Assembly: GCA_016704145.1 (NCBI GenBank)
Contig: JADJAS010000001.1
Span: forward strand, 434,001-498,000
Direction: 5' to 3'
Origin: Rhodocyclaceae bacterium
GTDB taxonomy: Bacteria; Pseudomonadota; Gammaproteobacteria; Burkholderiales; Rhodocyclaceae
DNA length: 64,000 nucleotides
Numbering within the stretch: the stretch's first letter is position 1; each line of letters begins with the position of its first letter. Both the position numbers and the translations under genes were made by a program. Under the pieces are notes generated by a model. The model had not been told where the DNA came from, did not search any database, and was given only the letters and a program-made list of their open reading frames with translations. This document shows positions 1 to 10,647 of the stretch, piece by piece.

Positions 1-483
1 CACGTTGTCCATGTTGTGCGCCGGCTCGCCCATGCCCATGAAGACGACCTTCTTCACGGCGCGGCACCGGCGCGCCAACACCACCTGCGCGACGATCTCG
101 CCGCTCGTCATTTGCCGCAGCAGGCCGCTCCGGCCGGTCATGCAGAAGGCGCAGCCCACCGCGCAGCCGACCTGGGTCGACACGCAGACGCCGTCGCGCG
201 GCAGCAGCACGCTTTCGACGGTCTGACCATCGGCAAGCTCGACCAGCAGACGCACGGAACCGTCGTCGCCTGGATGTTCGCCACGCACGCGCGCCAGCGC
301 ATCCAGCTCGAAAGTCAGCCGTGGCAGCGCGCCGAGCACCGCCTTCGGTGGCGCGTGGGCAGGCTCGCAGGTTTCCAGCGGTCGCACGCCGGTCCAGTTG
401 CGCAGGATGCGCTCGACGTGCTCCGGCTTGGCGCCGAGTTCGCGCAGGCGTTGCCGGAGGTGTGCGATGCCCAGCCCCTGCAT
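1..483 (-). CDS. RlmN/Cfr-family radical SAM methyltransferase, 3' end outside window
   Basis: The first 161 residues are visible; the gene runs off the left edge. A CxxxCxxC radical SAM cluster (C107, C111, C114, in CAVGCAFC) is followed by MTG and by GMGEP, the signature of the RlmN/Cfr family that methylates adenine C2 or C8 in RNA. The start ATG at 483 follows AGGAGAGG with a 9-base gap, and the reading frame opens 17 bases past the rhlE stop, so the two genes are probably cotranscribed. The N-terminus is shorter than in classical RlmN, so this may be the RlmN-like paralogue found in many beta- and gammaproteobacteria rather than RlmN itself; its substrate cannot be fixed from the fragment. 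Confidence 0.8.
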   Translation of the reverse strand, partial: MQGLGIAHLRQRLRELGAKPEHVERILRNWTGVRPLETCEPAHAPPKAVLGALPRLTFELDALARVRGEHPGDDGSVRLLVELADGQTVESVLLPRDGVCVSTQVGCAVGCAFCMTGRSGLLRQMTSGEIVAQVVLARRCRAVKKVVFMGMGEPAHNMDNV

Positions 484-499
484 GCCCACGCGCCTCTCC

Positions 500-1825
500 T
501 CAGCGGTGCCGCTGCCCCGAGTGATGGCCGGCGGTGCTGGCGCGCCCGTTGGTGTTCCGGCCGGCACCAGGCTTGCCGCGCGGCGCCGACGGGGCGTGTC
601 GCGACGGCTGACTTTGGCGCGCGCCCTGGGTGCCGTTGGCGACATTGCCGCGCGGTTTCTGGATCGGCTGCGGCTTGATGCTCGGATCGGGTTCGAAACC
701 CGGCTGCACCTTCTTTTCGATGGCGCGCTTCAGCAGACTCTCGATATCGCGCAGCAGCTTGTGTTCGTCCACGCAGACCAGCGACACGGCCTGGCCCGAG
801 CTGCCGGCGCGGCCGGTGCGACCGATGCGATGCACATAGTCCTCGGGCACGTTGGGCAGTTCGTAGTTCACCACGTGCGGCAGTTCGTCGATGTCGATGC
901 CACGCGCGGCGATGTCGGTGGCGACCAGAACATTGAGCTTGAGTCGCTTGAAGTCGTCGAGCGCGCGCTGGCGCTGGTTCTGGCTCTTGTTGCCGTGCAG
1001 GGCGGCACTGCGAATGCCGGCCTTGGCCAGGCGGTCGGAGAGCGCGTCAGCGCCGTGCTTGGTGCGCGTGAACACCAGCACCTGATGCCAGCCGTGATCG
1101 TCGATCAACTGGATGAGCAGGTCGCGCTTGCGGTCGCGGTCGACCTGGTAGACGGTTTGGCTGACCAGTTCGGCGGGCGCATTGCGGCGGGCCACCTCGA
1201 CCCCGACGGGGTCGTTGAGCAGGCCGGTGGCGAGGCCGCGAATCTCGTCCGAGAACGTGGCCGAGAACAGCAGGCTCTGCTTCTTCTTCGGCAACAGGGC
1301 AATGATCCGGCGGATGTCGCGGATGAAACCCATGTCGAGCATGCGGTCGGCTTCGTCGAGCACCAGGATTTCGATGCCGGAGAGGTCGGCGCTGCGCTGC
1401 TCGATGTGGTCGAGCAAGCGGCCCGGCGTGGCGACGATGATGTCGACACCGCTCTTGAGCGCCGACAGCTGCGCGCCCATGCCGACGCCGCCATAGATGG
1501 CGGCCGACTTGAGCCGCAGGTGCCTGCCGTAGGTACGCACGCTGTCGTGCACCTGCACGGCGAGTTCGCGCGTCGGCACCAGCACCAGGCAGCGCGGCTT
1601 GAAACGCTTGAGCGACAGCCCACTATCGCGAGCGGACAGCAGTTGCAGGATCGGCAGGGTAAATCCCGCGGTCTTGCCGGTGCCGGTCTGAGCGGCGGCC
1701 ATCAGGTCGCGGCCTTCGAGCACGACGGGAATGGCCTGGGCCTGGATGGGCGTGGGCGTGTCGTAGCCCTGCTCGGCGATGGCACGCAGAATCTCGGCGC
1801 GCAGGCCGAGCTCGGTGAACTTCAT
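500..1825 (-). CDS. rhlE: ATP-dependent RNA helicase RhlE (DEAD box)
   Basis: A 441-residue DEAD-box RNA helicase, active in the cytoplasm on rRNA or mRNA structures. Visible motifs in order: Q motif (PTPIQ, about 24-28), motif I AQTGTGKT (45-52), PTRELA, TPGR, DEAD (in VLDEADRMLDMG), SAT, and HRIGRTGRAG. The C-terminal tail after about residue 370 is basic and low in complexity, as in RhlE rather than DbpA or SrmB. I chose ATG 1825 because GAGGAG lies just upstream; an in-frame codon 13 residues further up has no such site. The 169 bases between this start and metZ should hold its promoter, but I see no clear boxes. Confidence 0.92.
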   Translation of the reverse strand: MKFTELGLRAEILRAIAEQGYDTPTPIQAQAIPVVLEGRDLMAAAQTGTGKTAGFTLPILQLLSARDSGLSLKRFKPRCLVLVPTRELAVQVHDSVRTYGRHLRLKSAAIYGGVGMGAQLSALKSGVDIIVATPGRLLDHIEQRSADLSGIEILVLDEADRMLDMGFIRDIRRIIALLPKKKQSLLFSATFSDEIRGLATGLLNDPVGVEVARRNAPAELVSQTVYQVDRDRKRDLLIQLIDDHGWHQVLVFTRTKHGADALSDRLAKAGIRSAALHGNKSQNQRQRALDDFKRLKLNVLVATDIAARGIDIDELPHVVNYELPNVPEDYVHRIGRTGRAGSSGQAVSLVCVDEHKLLRDIESLLKRAIEKKVQPGFEPDPSIKPQPIQKPRGNVANGTQGARQSQPSRHAPSAPRGKPGAGRNTNGRASTAGHHSGQRHR

Positions 1826-1994
1826 GGAATGCTCCTCGATTCGGCCCTGCGTGCAACGCGGCACGAACCAGTCGAGGCAGAAACGCTTTGAGAATGAAGC
1901 GCGGAAAGGAAAGTCTTATCGCGACGCGCGGCAATGACTGATAAGGGCCAGCGCGGCACGCAGTGTAACACCGGCGTGCCGCCACGCCTGACTT

Positions 1995-3173
1995 TTATCG
2001 GAGCGTGGCGAGGCCACGATTCAGGTCGGCTTCGATGTCATCCAATGCTTCGAGGCCGACAGCGATGCGCAACAGGCTTTCCTCGATGCCCGCCTCGGCG
2101 CGTGCTTCGGCGCTGATGCGGCCATGCGTGGTCGATGCCGGATGGGTGATGGTGGTCTTGGTGTCGCCGAGATTGGCGGTGATCGACAGCAGCTGGCAAT
2201 GATCGACGACGCGCCAGGCTTCGGCCCGGCCGCCCTTCACCTCGAAAGCGACGATGGCGCCGCCGCTGGCCTGTTGCCGCATGGCCAGCGCGTGCTGGGG
2301 ATGCGACGGCAAGCCCGGGTAGTAGACGCGCGCCACCTTCGGATGCGCTTCCAGCCGCTTCGCCAGTTCCAGCGCGCTCGCCGACTGCGCCTGCATGCGG
2401 ATCTTCAGGGTTTCGAGCCCCTTGAGAATCACCCAGGCATTGAAGGGGGAGAGCGACGGGCCGCCCGTGCGCAGGAACTTGAACACTTCCTCCATCGGCG
2501 CCTTGGGGCCGCAAACGGCGCCGCCGAGCACGCGGCCCTGGCCGTCGAGATACTTGGTGGCGGAGTGGATCACCAGGTCGGCGCCCAACTCGAGCGGCCG
2601 TTGCAGCACCGGCGTGCAGAAACAGTTATCCACCGCCAGCAGCGCGCCGCCTTCGTGCGCGACCCGGGCCAGGGCCTGGATGTCGTAGACCTCGGTGAGC
2701 GGATTGGAGGGCGTTTCGATGAACACCAGGCGCGTATTCGGCCGCATGGCGGCACGAAAATTTTCCGGCCGGTTGCCGGCGACGAACGTGGTATCGACAC
2801 CGAAGCGGCTGAAGATGTTGCCGAACAGCTGCTGGGTGGCGCCGAAGATGGCGCGCGATGCCACCACGTGGTCGCCGGCGCTGAGCAGCGCCATGACGGT
2901 GGCCAGGATAGCCGACATGCCGCTCGACGTCGCGACGCAGACCTCGGCGCCTTCCAGCGCGGCCAGGCGTTCCTGCATGATCGCCACGGTTGGATTGGAG
3001 AAGCGCGCGTAGACCATGCCGGCCTCGCTGCCGGAGAAGCGCGCGGCCGCCTGCGCGGCATTTTCGAAGACGAAGCTGGAGGTGAGATAGAGCGCCTCGG
3101 CATGCTCGCCGAACTGGCTGCGCTGCTGGCCGGCGCGCACGGCCAGGGTCTCGGGCTGATAGGAATCCTTCAT
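1995..3173 (-). CDS. metZ: O-succinylhomoserine sulfhydrylase
   Basis: A 392-residue Cys/Met-metabolism PLP enzyme that turns O-succinylhomoserine and sulfide into homocysteine. The PLP lysine is K207 in SATKYLDGQG, the cofactor aspartate is in AVDN (D182), and the YARFSNPT loop (55-62) is typical of the sulfhydrylase subgroup. Start ATG 3173 lies 7 bases past the purF stop, in the purF-metZ order seen in many beta- and gammaproteobacteria. The ORF could be extended 41 residues upstream, but that part lies inside purF and is not metZ-like. O-acetylhomoserine specificity is the alternative; neighbourhood and sequence favour the succinyl form. Confidence 0.92.
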   Translation of the reverse strand: MKDSYQPETLAVRAGQQRSQFGEHAEALYLTSSFVFENAAQAAARFSGSEAGMVYARFSNPTVAIMQERLAALEGAEVCVATSSGMSAILATVMALLSAGDHVVASRAIFGATQQLFGNIFSRFGVDTTFVAGNRPENFRAAMRPNTRLVFIETPSNPLTEVYDIQALARVAHEGGALLAVDNCFCTPVLQRPLELGADLVIHSATKYLDGQGRVLGGAVCGPKAPMEEVFKFLRTGGPSLSPFNAWVILKGLETLKIRMQAQSASALELAKRLEAHPKVARVYYPGLPSHPQHALAMRQQASGGAIVAFEVKGGRAEAWRVVDHCQLLSITANLGDTKTTITHPASTTHGRISAEARAEAGIEESLLRIAVGLEALDDIEADLNRGLATLR

Positions 3174-3180
3174 CGGGATC

Positions 3181-4704
3181 TCAATCGCCAGCGGGCGCCA
3201 GGTTGAGATCGAGCTGTCCCTCGGCGTCCTCCGGCATGTTTCGCGCCGGGCCGCTGCGTGCCTGCTCGACGCTCTCGAGATAGTCGGCGGACACATCGCC
3301 GGTGATGTACTTGCCGTCGAAGCACGAGGTGTCGAACTGCGTGATGGCCGGGTTGACGGAGCGCACCGCGGCCTTGAGCGCCTCGAGATCCTGGTAGATC
3401 AGCGCGTCGGCGCCGATTTCGCGGCGGATTTCCTCGTCGCTGCGGAACGCGGCGATCAGCTCGGATCGGGTCGGCATGTCGATGCCATAGACGTTCGGGA
3501 AGCGCACCGGCGGGCTGGCCGAGGCGAAGTAGACTTTCCTGGCGCCGGCTTCGCGCGCCATCATGATGATTTCCTTGCTGGTGGTGCCGCGCACGATGGA
3601 ATCATCCACCAGCAGCACGTTCTTGCCGCGGAATTCCTGGGCGATGGCGTTGAGCTTCTGGCGCACCGACTTCCGGCGCGTGGCCTGGCCGGGCATGATG
3701 AAGGTGCGGCCGATGTAGCGGTTCTTGACGAAGCCTTCGCGGTAGGGCAGGTCGAGCTTGGCGGCCAGTTCCATGGCGGCGTGGCGGCTGGAATCGGGGA
3801 TCGGAATCACCGAGTCGATGGCCAGATGCGGCATCGTGTGCTGGATCTTGTCGGCCAGATATTCGCCCATCTTGACGCGCGTCTCATAGACGGAGATGCC
3901 ATCCAAAAGCGAATCCGGCCGGGCCAGATAGACATACTCGAACATGCAGGGGGCATGCATGGTGCGCTCGGCGCACTGGCGGCTGACGAAACTGCCCCGG
4001 CGATCGATCAGCACCGCCTCGCCGGGCTCGACGTCGCGCAGGAACTTGAAACCGAGGGTATCGAGGGCGACGCTTTCCGACGCCAGCAGATACTCCGTGC
4101 CGTCGGGCGTTTCGTTCCGCCCGATCACCAGCGGCCGGATGCCGAACGGATCGCGAAAAGCCAGCAGGCCGTAGCCGGCGATCATCGCCACCACGGCATA
4201 GGCGCCCTTGACGCGGCGATGTACGCCGGCCACGGCCTTGAAAATGGTTTCGGCATCGACCTGATACTTGGTGGAAGCCGCCTGCAGTTCATGCGCCAGC
4301 ACGTTGAGCAGCACCTCCGAATCAGAGTTGGTGTTCATGTGCCGCAGATCCTGCAGGAACATGTCGCGCTTGAGCTGATCGGCGTTGGTCAGGTTGCCGT
4401 TGTGCGCCAGCATGAGGCCAAACGGCGAATTGACGTAGAAAGGCTGCGCTTCGGCGGCGCTGTAGGCCGATCCGGCGGTCGGATAGCGGCAATGGCCGAT
4501 GCCCCAATTGCCCTGCAGGTTGCGCATGTTGCGCGTGCGGAACACGTCGCGCACCATGCCCGGCCCCTTGTGCATGTGGAAACGGCCATCTTCCTCGGTG
4601 GCGATGCCGGCCGCGTCCTGGCCGCGATGCTGGAGCACCTGCAGGCCATCGTAAAGGATCTGACTTACCGGCGCCGTCGCAACGACGCCCAAGATGCCGC
4701 ACAT
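3181..4704 (-). CDS. purF: Amidophosphoribosyltransferase
   Basis: A 507-residue enzyme of the first committed step of purine synthesis: PRPP plus glutamine gives 5-phosphoribosylamine. The N-terminal Ntn glutaminase domain starts at the nucleophile C2 (MCGILG) and the HRGQDAAGI motif follows. The C-terminal phosphoribosyltransferase domain carries the PRPP loop LLVDDSIVRGTT. No cysteine-rich 4Fe-4S insertion of the Bacillus type is evident, so it is the E. coli-like class. It lies directly downstream of cvpA (30 bases) and upstream of metZ (7 bases) in one transcription unit. Confidence 0.97.
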   Translation of the reverse strand: MCGILGVVATAPVSQILYDGLQVLQHRGQDAAGIATEEDGRFHMHKGPGMVRDVFRTRNMRNLQGNWGIGHCRYPTAGSAYSAAEAQPFYVNSPFGLMLAHNGNLTNADQLKRDMFLQDLRHMNTNSDSEVLLNVLAHELQAASTKYQVDAETIFKAVAGVHRRVKGAYAVVAMIAGYGLLAFRDPFGIRPLVIGRNETPDGTEYLLASESVALDTLGFKFLRDVEPGEAVLIDRRGSFVSRQCAERTMHAPCMFEYVYLARPDSLLDGISVYETRVKMGEYLADKIQHTMPHLAIDSVIPIPDSSRHAAMELAAKLDLPYREGFVKNRYIGRTFIMPGQATRRKSVRQKLNAIAQEFRGKNVLLVDDSIVRGTTSKEIIMMAREAGARKVYFASASPPVRFPNVYGIDMPTRSELIAAFRSDEEIRREIGADALIYQDLEALKAAVRSVNPAITQFDTSCFDGKYITGDVSADYLESVEQARSGPARNMPEDAEGQLDLNLAPAGD

Positions 4705-4734
4705 GTTGGAACCACCCTCTGCCCGAATCGAAAG

Positions 4735-5226
4735 CTAACGATAATGAATTCTTTTGCCCATCTGCTCCGGCAACCAGGGCTTCGCCGCGATCACCGCCGT
4801 CTCCAGCGGCGGCGCCAGCCTGGCGTCCCGCCACCACTGACTCTTGGGCAGCGCCGTCATGCCAGCAACCAGCACCGCCGCCAGTACGATCAACAGCCCC
4901 CGCGCCACGCCGAAACTCGCCCCCAGTATCCGATCGGCCAAGCCCAGACCGGCCGCGCGCAACATGGCCGACAACAATAGGCGCCCGGCGGCAAACAGCA
5001 CCAGCATGCCGATCAGCACGATCAGAAAGCCGGCAGCGTAACGTAACACAGGCTCCGCTACCATGCCGTCGAAGCTCGCGCCAACGGCTCCCGCCCAAGT
5101 CCGTGCCGCCACGAAGGCCGCAACCCAGGCGACCAGCGCCAGTACCTCGCTCACCACGCCCCGCCAGAAGCCCAACGCGGCCGATGCTGCCACCACGCCG
5201 AGCACCGCGTAATCGAAGGCCGTCAC
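4735..5226 (-). CDS. cvpA: CvpA family membrane protein
   Basis: A 163-residue inner-membrane protein of the CvpA family, with about four hydrophobic helices (roughly 5-20, 25-45, 62-88, 100-125) and the conserved FDYAVL opening and GFWRG loop. The family is linked to colicin V production and envelope stress tolerance; its biochemical role is unsettled. The start is GTG at 5226, directly after the TAA of the SPOR gene, so the two are translationally adjacent. Placement before purF is the classical arrangement. Confidence 0.9.
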   Translation of the reverse strand: MTAFDYAVLGVVAASAALGFWRGVVSEVLALVAWVAAFVAARTWAGAVGASFDGMVAEPVLRYAAGFLIVLIGMLVLFAAGRLLLSAMLRAAGLGLADRILGASFGVARGLLIVLAAVLVAGMTALPKSQWWRDARLAPPLETAVIAAKPWLPEQMGKRIHYR

Positions 5227-5871
5227 TTACTTCCTGGCCACTGGCCCATCGACGCCGATTTTGCCGATCCGCTCCCTGGCCTTTTCCGCGGCTTCCCGGG
5301 TCTTGAACGGACCGGCGCGAACCCGCGTGCGCGCCCCCTGCGGCGTATCGACGTTTTCGGTGAAGACGGGAAAACCCAACTGCTTGATCTTGGACAGAAG
5401 CAACTTCACCCGTCCCTCTTCCTTGTAGGCGCCCAACTGGACGACCCACGACTCGTCGGCGACGGGAGCAGGCGTCGGCGCCGGCCGGGTCTCGGCCTTC
5501 GGTTCGGCGGGCCGCGTCTCGGCCGGCCTGGCTTCCTCGGCCTTGGCATCCGGCCTGGTTTCCGGCCTCACGTCGGAGCGAACATCGGCTTTGCTCTCGT
5601 GGGTCGCTTCCGGCTTGGCGCTGGCCGCCGGCGGCAAGGGTGTCGCGGCCGGTTTGCCGGTCAGCACTCTCGCGGCAAGCCCCTGGTCATCGCGGCTGGG
5701 GATGGTAATCTGGACATCCTGCGCCGGCTGGCGCGGCTCGTGATCCATCACCATGGGCAGCACCACGGCCGCCAGCAGCGCCAGTGCCGCGGCGCCGACC
5801 AGGCGCCGCCGCGCCCGCTTCTTCAGTTCCAGCTGGCCGTCGAGGGATGCAACTGTGTTGTCTTGCGGCAT
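5227..5871 (-). CDS. SPOR domain cell-division protein (DedD-like)
   Basis: A 214-residue bitopic membrane protein: a short cytoplasmic basic head (KKRARRR, 17-23), one transmembrane helix (about 25-42), a proline/alanine/glutamate-rich periplasmic linker full of KPE/RPE/AEARP units, and a C-terminal SPOR domain (about 139-214, starting at ESWVVQLGAY). SPOR domains bind denuded glycan strands at the septum, so the protein likely works in cell division. Its place between folC and cvpA matches dedD of gammaproteobacteria, hence the likely name. It starts 6 bases past the folC stop. Confidence 0.87.
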   Translation of the reverse strand: MPQDNTVASLDGQLELKKRARRRLVGAAALALLAAVVLPMVMDHEPRQPAQDVQITIPSRDDQGLAARVLTGKPAATPLPPAASAKPEATHESKADVRSDVRPETRPDAKAEEARPAETRPAEPKAETRPAPTPAPVADESWVVQLGAYKEEGRVKLLLSKIKQLGFPVFTENVDTPQGARTRVRAGPFKTREAAEKARERIGKIGVDGPVARK

Positions 5872-5877
5872 GATCCT

Positions 5878-7154
5878 TCAGCTCGCCCCGCGCCCCAGGG
5901 CGCGCAGCACGTCGGCCACGGTGAGAAACGATCCGAACGCGACGATTCTATCATCTTCGCCCGCCCGGCTTCGGGCATGGACAAAGGCCTCGGCCGCCGA
6001 CGCGAAGGTCGCCACGGAGCTCGCGGCGCCGGCCGAGGACAGCGCCCGGGCCAGTTCCGAGGCAGGCGCGCCGCGCGATCCGGGCAAGCTTGCCGGCAAC
6101 CAGTGGTCGACACGGTGACGCATCGCCTCGATGACACCGACAATATCCTTGTCCCCCATCATGCCGAATACCGCCCAGGTGGCCGGATGAAAGGCCATGT
6201 CGCCGAGATTGGCCGCCAGCACACGCGCCGCTTGCGGATTATGGGCGACATCGAGCACCACCGTCGGCCGGCCGGGCACGACCTGGAATCTTCCCGCCAA
6301 CTCAACCTCCAGCAAACCGCGACGGATGTCCTGCATCGCCACCGGCAGGGCACCATGCAGGGCGTCGAGCGCGGCCAGGACGCAGGCGGCATTGTCCAGC
6401 TGGCGTGCTCCTCGCAACGCCGGCAAAGCCAGGCCGCCGCGCTTGCCACCCCGGCCCCAGTACTGCCACTGCTGTTCCTGGCGCGCATGACCGAAGTCGC
6501 GACCGAGCACTTGCAAATCGGCGCCGATTGCCCGCGCATGATCCAGCAGGCTCGCCGGCGGATCGGCATCGCCGCAGATGGCGAGCCCGTCGGCACGGAA
6601 GATGCCCGCCTTCTCGAAGCCGATATCCTCTCGGGTCGGCCCGAGGTAATCCATGTGATCGAGATCGACCGCGGTGACGATGGCGACGTCGGGATCATGG
6701 ATGTTGGTGGCATCGAGCCGGCCGCCCAGACCGACTTCGAGGATGATGGCGTCAAGCGGCTGCTTGGCGAATACTTCCCAGGCGCACAGCGTGCCGTATT
6801 CGAAGTAGGTCAGGGCCAGGGGAGGCGTGCCGCCATGACTGACTCTGGCATGCTCGACGCAAGCAAAGCCCTCGCTCAAATTTTCGTCATCGACCGGCCG
6901 CCCGTCGATGCGGACACGCTCGTTGTAGCGGAGCAGATGTGGCGAAGTGTAGAGACCGACGCGATAGCCGGCGCACAGCAGAATGCGCTCGAGCATCGCG
7001 CAGGTGGAACCCTTGCCGTTGGTGCCGCCGACCAGGATAACGGGGCACGTCTTGCGCTGGCCGAGCGCGGCGCTGACCTGGCGAACGCGGTCGAGGCCAA
7101 GTTCGATCGGCCGCGCATGCTGGCGCTCGATGAACGCCAGCCACTCGTCCAGGA

Positions 7155-7158
<4 letters not shown>
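5878..7158 (-). CDS. folC: Bifunctional folylpolyglutamate synthase / dihydrofolate synthase
   Basis: A 426-residue Mur-ligase-type enzyme that joins L-glutamate to dihydropteroate and extends the polyglutamate tail of folates. The P loop GGTNGKGST lies at about 44-52, followed by TSPHL and the VDLDH metal/ATP segment. The start ATG at 7158 overlaps the accD stop by four bases (ATGA). The same frame stays open far upstream across accD and trpA; that extension is only a shadow and was not used. Confidence 0.95.
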
Positions 7159-8014
<856 letters not shown>

Positions 8015-8018
<4 letters not shown>

Positions 8019-8824
8019 GGCTTGACTCCCTCGTCCATGGCCTTGCGAATATCCGCCAGCAGCGCGGTGACACGGCGCGGCGCTTCCCGGGGCGATGCTT
8101 GCTCGATCTCCTCGATGATGCGACTGCCGATGACCACGCCGTCGGCCACCGCGGCGATGCGGGCGGCGGCCTGGCCGTCGCGAATGCCGAAGCCGACGGC
8201 AACCGGCATGCCCGCGCCTGCCCGGATCGCCGGAACGCGCCGCGCCACCTCGTCCAGATCGAGTTTGGCCGAGCCGGTGACACCCTTGAGCGACACGTAG
8301 TAGATGTAACCACCGCCAACCGCCGCCACCTCGCCGACACGCTGATCGGTCGACGTCGGCGCCAGCAGGAAAATAGGATCCAGCCCGTGCTGCTTGAGCA
8401 TCGCCGAGAAATCGACGCATTCCTCGGGCGGATAGTCCACCACCAGGATGCCGTCGACGCCCGCCGCGGCGGCATCGGCCGCGAACTCGGCCTGGCCATG
8501 GGCCTCGATGGGATTGGCGTAGCCCATCAGCACCACGGGGGTCGCACCGTCCCGCTTGCGAAATTCCCGAACCATGGCCAGCACCGTGCGCAAGCTCGTG
8601 CCATAGCTCAAGGCACGCTCGGAAGCGCGCTGGATGGTCGGACCGTCGGCCATCGGATCGGAGAACGGTACGCCCAGTTCGATGATGTCGGCGCCGCCCT
8701 CCACCAACGCATGCATGAGCGGCAGCGTCAGGCCCGGCTCCGGATCGCCGGCGGTAATGAAGGGAATCAGCGCCTTGCGCGCTTGTGCGCCGAGCCGTTC
8801 GAACGTCGAAGCAATGCGCGACAT
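8015..8824 (-). CDS. trpA: Tryptophan synthase alpha chain
   Basis: A 269-residue TIM-barrel enzyme that cleaves indole-3-glycerol phosphate to indole, which is channelled to TrpB. The catalytic residues stand at the textbook positions: E49 in IIELG and D60 in PMADGP. The start ATG at 8824 shares one base with the trpB stop (TGATG), the usual coupling that keeps alpha and beta chains equimolar; its own stop overlaps accD by ATGA. Confidence 0.97.
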
Positions 8825-10029
8825 CAGAACTGTATCCCCGATTTTTCCGCCACGGTATGCATGTCCTTGTCGCCGCGCCCGGACAGATTGACCAGCAGCG
8901 CCTTGTCCCTGGCCAGCGTCGGCGCCAGCTTGGCGGCATAGGCCAGCGCGTGGCTGGACTCCAGCGCCGGAATGATGCCTTCGTACTTGCACAGGGCATG
9001 GAACGCCGCCAGGGCCTCATCATCGGTAATGGTGACGTATTCGGCGCGGCCGGAGTCCTTGAGCCAGGCATGCTCGGGACCGACGCCGGGATAATCCAGC
9101 CCGGCCGACACGGAGTGCGTTTCGATGATCTGGCCGTTCTCGTCCTGCAGCAGGTAGGTACGGTTGCCGTGCAGCACGCCGGGGCGGCCGGCTGTCAAGG
9201 AAGCGGCATGCTTGCCGCTGGACAGCCCATGCCCCGCCGCCTCGACGCCGATCAGGCGCACCGCTTGCCGCGGAATGTAGGAATGGAAGATGCCCATTGC
9301 ATTCGAGCCGCCACCGACGCAGGCGATCACTGCATCCGGCTGACAGCCGGCCAGTTCCGGCATTTGCGTAAGGCATTCCTCGCCGATGATCTTCTGGAAA
9401 TCGCGCACCATCATCGGGTACGGATGCGGCCCGGCGACCGTGCCGATGATGTAAAAGGTGTCGGCGATATTGGTGACCCAGTCGCGCATCGCTTCGTTGA
9501 GCGCGTCCTTGAGGGTCTTGGAGCCTGACTCGACCGGCACCACCTTCGCTCCAAGCAGTTTCATGCGGTAGACGTTGGCGGCCTGGCGCCTGACGTCCTC
9601 GCTGCCCATATACACGACGCACGCCATGCCGTAGCGCGCCGCGACCGTCGCGGTGGCGACACCGTGTTGCCCCGCGCCGGTTTCGGCGATGACGCGCGGC
9701 TTGCCCATCCGTCGCGCCAGCAACGCCTGGCCGATACAGTTGTTCACCTTGTGCGCGCCGGTGTGATTGAGATCTTCCCGCTTGAGGTAGATCTGCGCGC
9801 CGCCCAATGTGCTTGACCAGCGACGAGCATGGTAGATGGGACTGGGCCGGCCGACGTAATGCCGCAGTTCGTATTCGTATTCCGCCCGAAACGCCGGGTC
9901 CGCCAAGGCAGCCTCGTACGCCAGCCGCAATTCTTCGAGCGCCGGAACCAGCGTCTCGGCGACGAAGGCGCCGCCATACTTGCCGAAGTGTCCCTTGGCG
10001 TCCGGTAATCTGTAGTCGTTATCTGGCAT
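8824..10029 (-). CDS. trpB: Tryptophan synthase beta chain
   Basis: A 401-residue PLP enzyme condensing indole with serine to tryptophan. The Schiff-base lysine is K94 in HTGAHKVNN, the phosphate-binding loop is GGGSNAMG, and the N-terminus (DAKGHFGKYGG) is the canonical TrpB1 opening. The gene overlaps the end of trpF by 11 bases and couples to trpA by TGATG. trpE, trpG, trpD and trpC are not in the window, as is usual where the trp genes are split into two or three loci. Confidence 0.97.
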   Translation of the reverse strand: MPDNDYRLPDAKGHFGKYGGAFVAETLVPALEELRLAYEAALADPAFRAEYEYELRHYVGRPSPIYHARRWSSTLGGAQIYLKREDLNHTGAHKVNNCIGQALLARRMGKPRVIAETGAGQHGVATATVAARYGMACVVYMGSEDVRRQAANVYRMKLLGAKVVPVESGSKTLKDALNEAMRDWVTNIADTFYIIGTVAGPHPYPMMVRDFQKIIGEECLTQMPELAGCQPDAVIACVGGGSNAMGIFHSYIPRQAVRLIGVEAAGHGLSSGKHAASLTAGRPGVLHGNRTYLLQDENGQIIETHSVSAGLDYPGVGPEHAWLKDSGRAEYVTITDDEALAAFHALCKYEGIIPALESSHALAYAAKLAPTLARDKALLVNLSGRGDKDMHTVAEKSGIQF

Positions 10030-10645
10030 CCGCGCTTCTCACGGCCGCGACGAACGCGGCAATCATGCTGGCATCCTTGATGCCCTTGGCAACCTCGACA
10101 CCGCTGCTGACATCGACGGCCCATGGGCGCACCATTCGTATCGCCTCACCGACGTTGCCGGCCGACAGGCCGCCGGACAGAATCACCGGCAAGGGCAGCG
10201 AACCGGGAATGAGCGACCAATCGAAAGTCTTGCCCGCACCACCATAACTTTCGACATGGGCGTCGAGCAGGATACCCTGGGCCGATGCGAAAGCGCGGGC
10301 GAATTCTACCAAATCCAGCCCCGGCGCCATCCGGGCCACCTTGACATACGGCCTGGCGAACTGTTCGCAGTAGTGGGCGTCCTCATCACCATGAAACTGG
10401 AGCACATCCAGTGGCATCGCCGCCAGCACCGCCTTGACCATGGCGGGGTCGGCATTGACGAACAGGCCGACGCGTGTCACGAACGGAGGAACGCGCCTGA
10501 CCAGCGACGCGGCCAGCGGCCTGTCCACATAACGCGGACTGGGCGGATGAAAGACGAAGCCGATGGCGTCGGCTCCGGCCGCGAGCACGGCCTGGAGGTC
10601 TTCCGGACGAGTGATGCCGCATATCTTGACCCGCGTGCGAGCCAT
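10019..10645 (-). CDS. trpF: Phosphoribosylanthranilate isomerase
   Basis: A 208-residue TIM-barrel isomerase catalysing the Amadori rearrangement of phosphoribosylanthranilate. The general base C9 is in VKICGIT, and the phosphate-binding SGGLSAGN and the general-acid aspartate in VDVSSGVE are visible. The start ATG 10645 was picked over an upstream extension because MARTRVKICG is the normal N-terminus and it begins 2 bases after the truA stop. The gene is monofunctional, not fused to trpC. Confidence 0.95.
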   Translation of the reverse strand: MARTRVKICGITRPEDLQAVLAAGADAIGFVFHPPSPRYVDRPLAASLVRRVPPFVTRVGLFVNADPAMVKAVLAAMPLDVLQFHGDEDAHYCEQFARPYVKVARMAPGLDLVEFARAFASAQGILLDAHVESYGGAGKTFDWSLIPGSLPLPVILSGGLSAGNVGEAIRMVRPWAVDVSSGVEVAKGIKDASMIAAFVAAVRSADAR

Positions 10646-10647
10646 GT

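Noticed and set aside
1974..1989. GGCGTG-CCGC-CACGCC hairpin between metZ and rhlE as terminator
   Set aside because: No T-run on either strand and only six base pairs.
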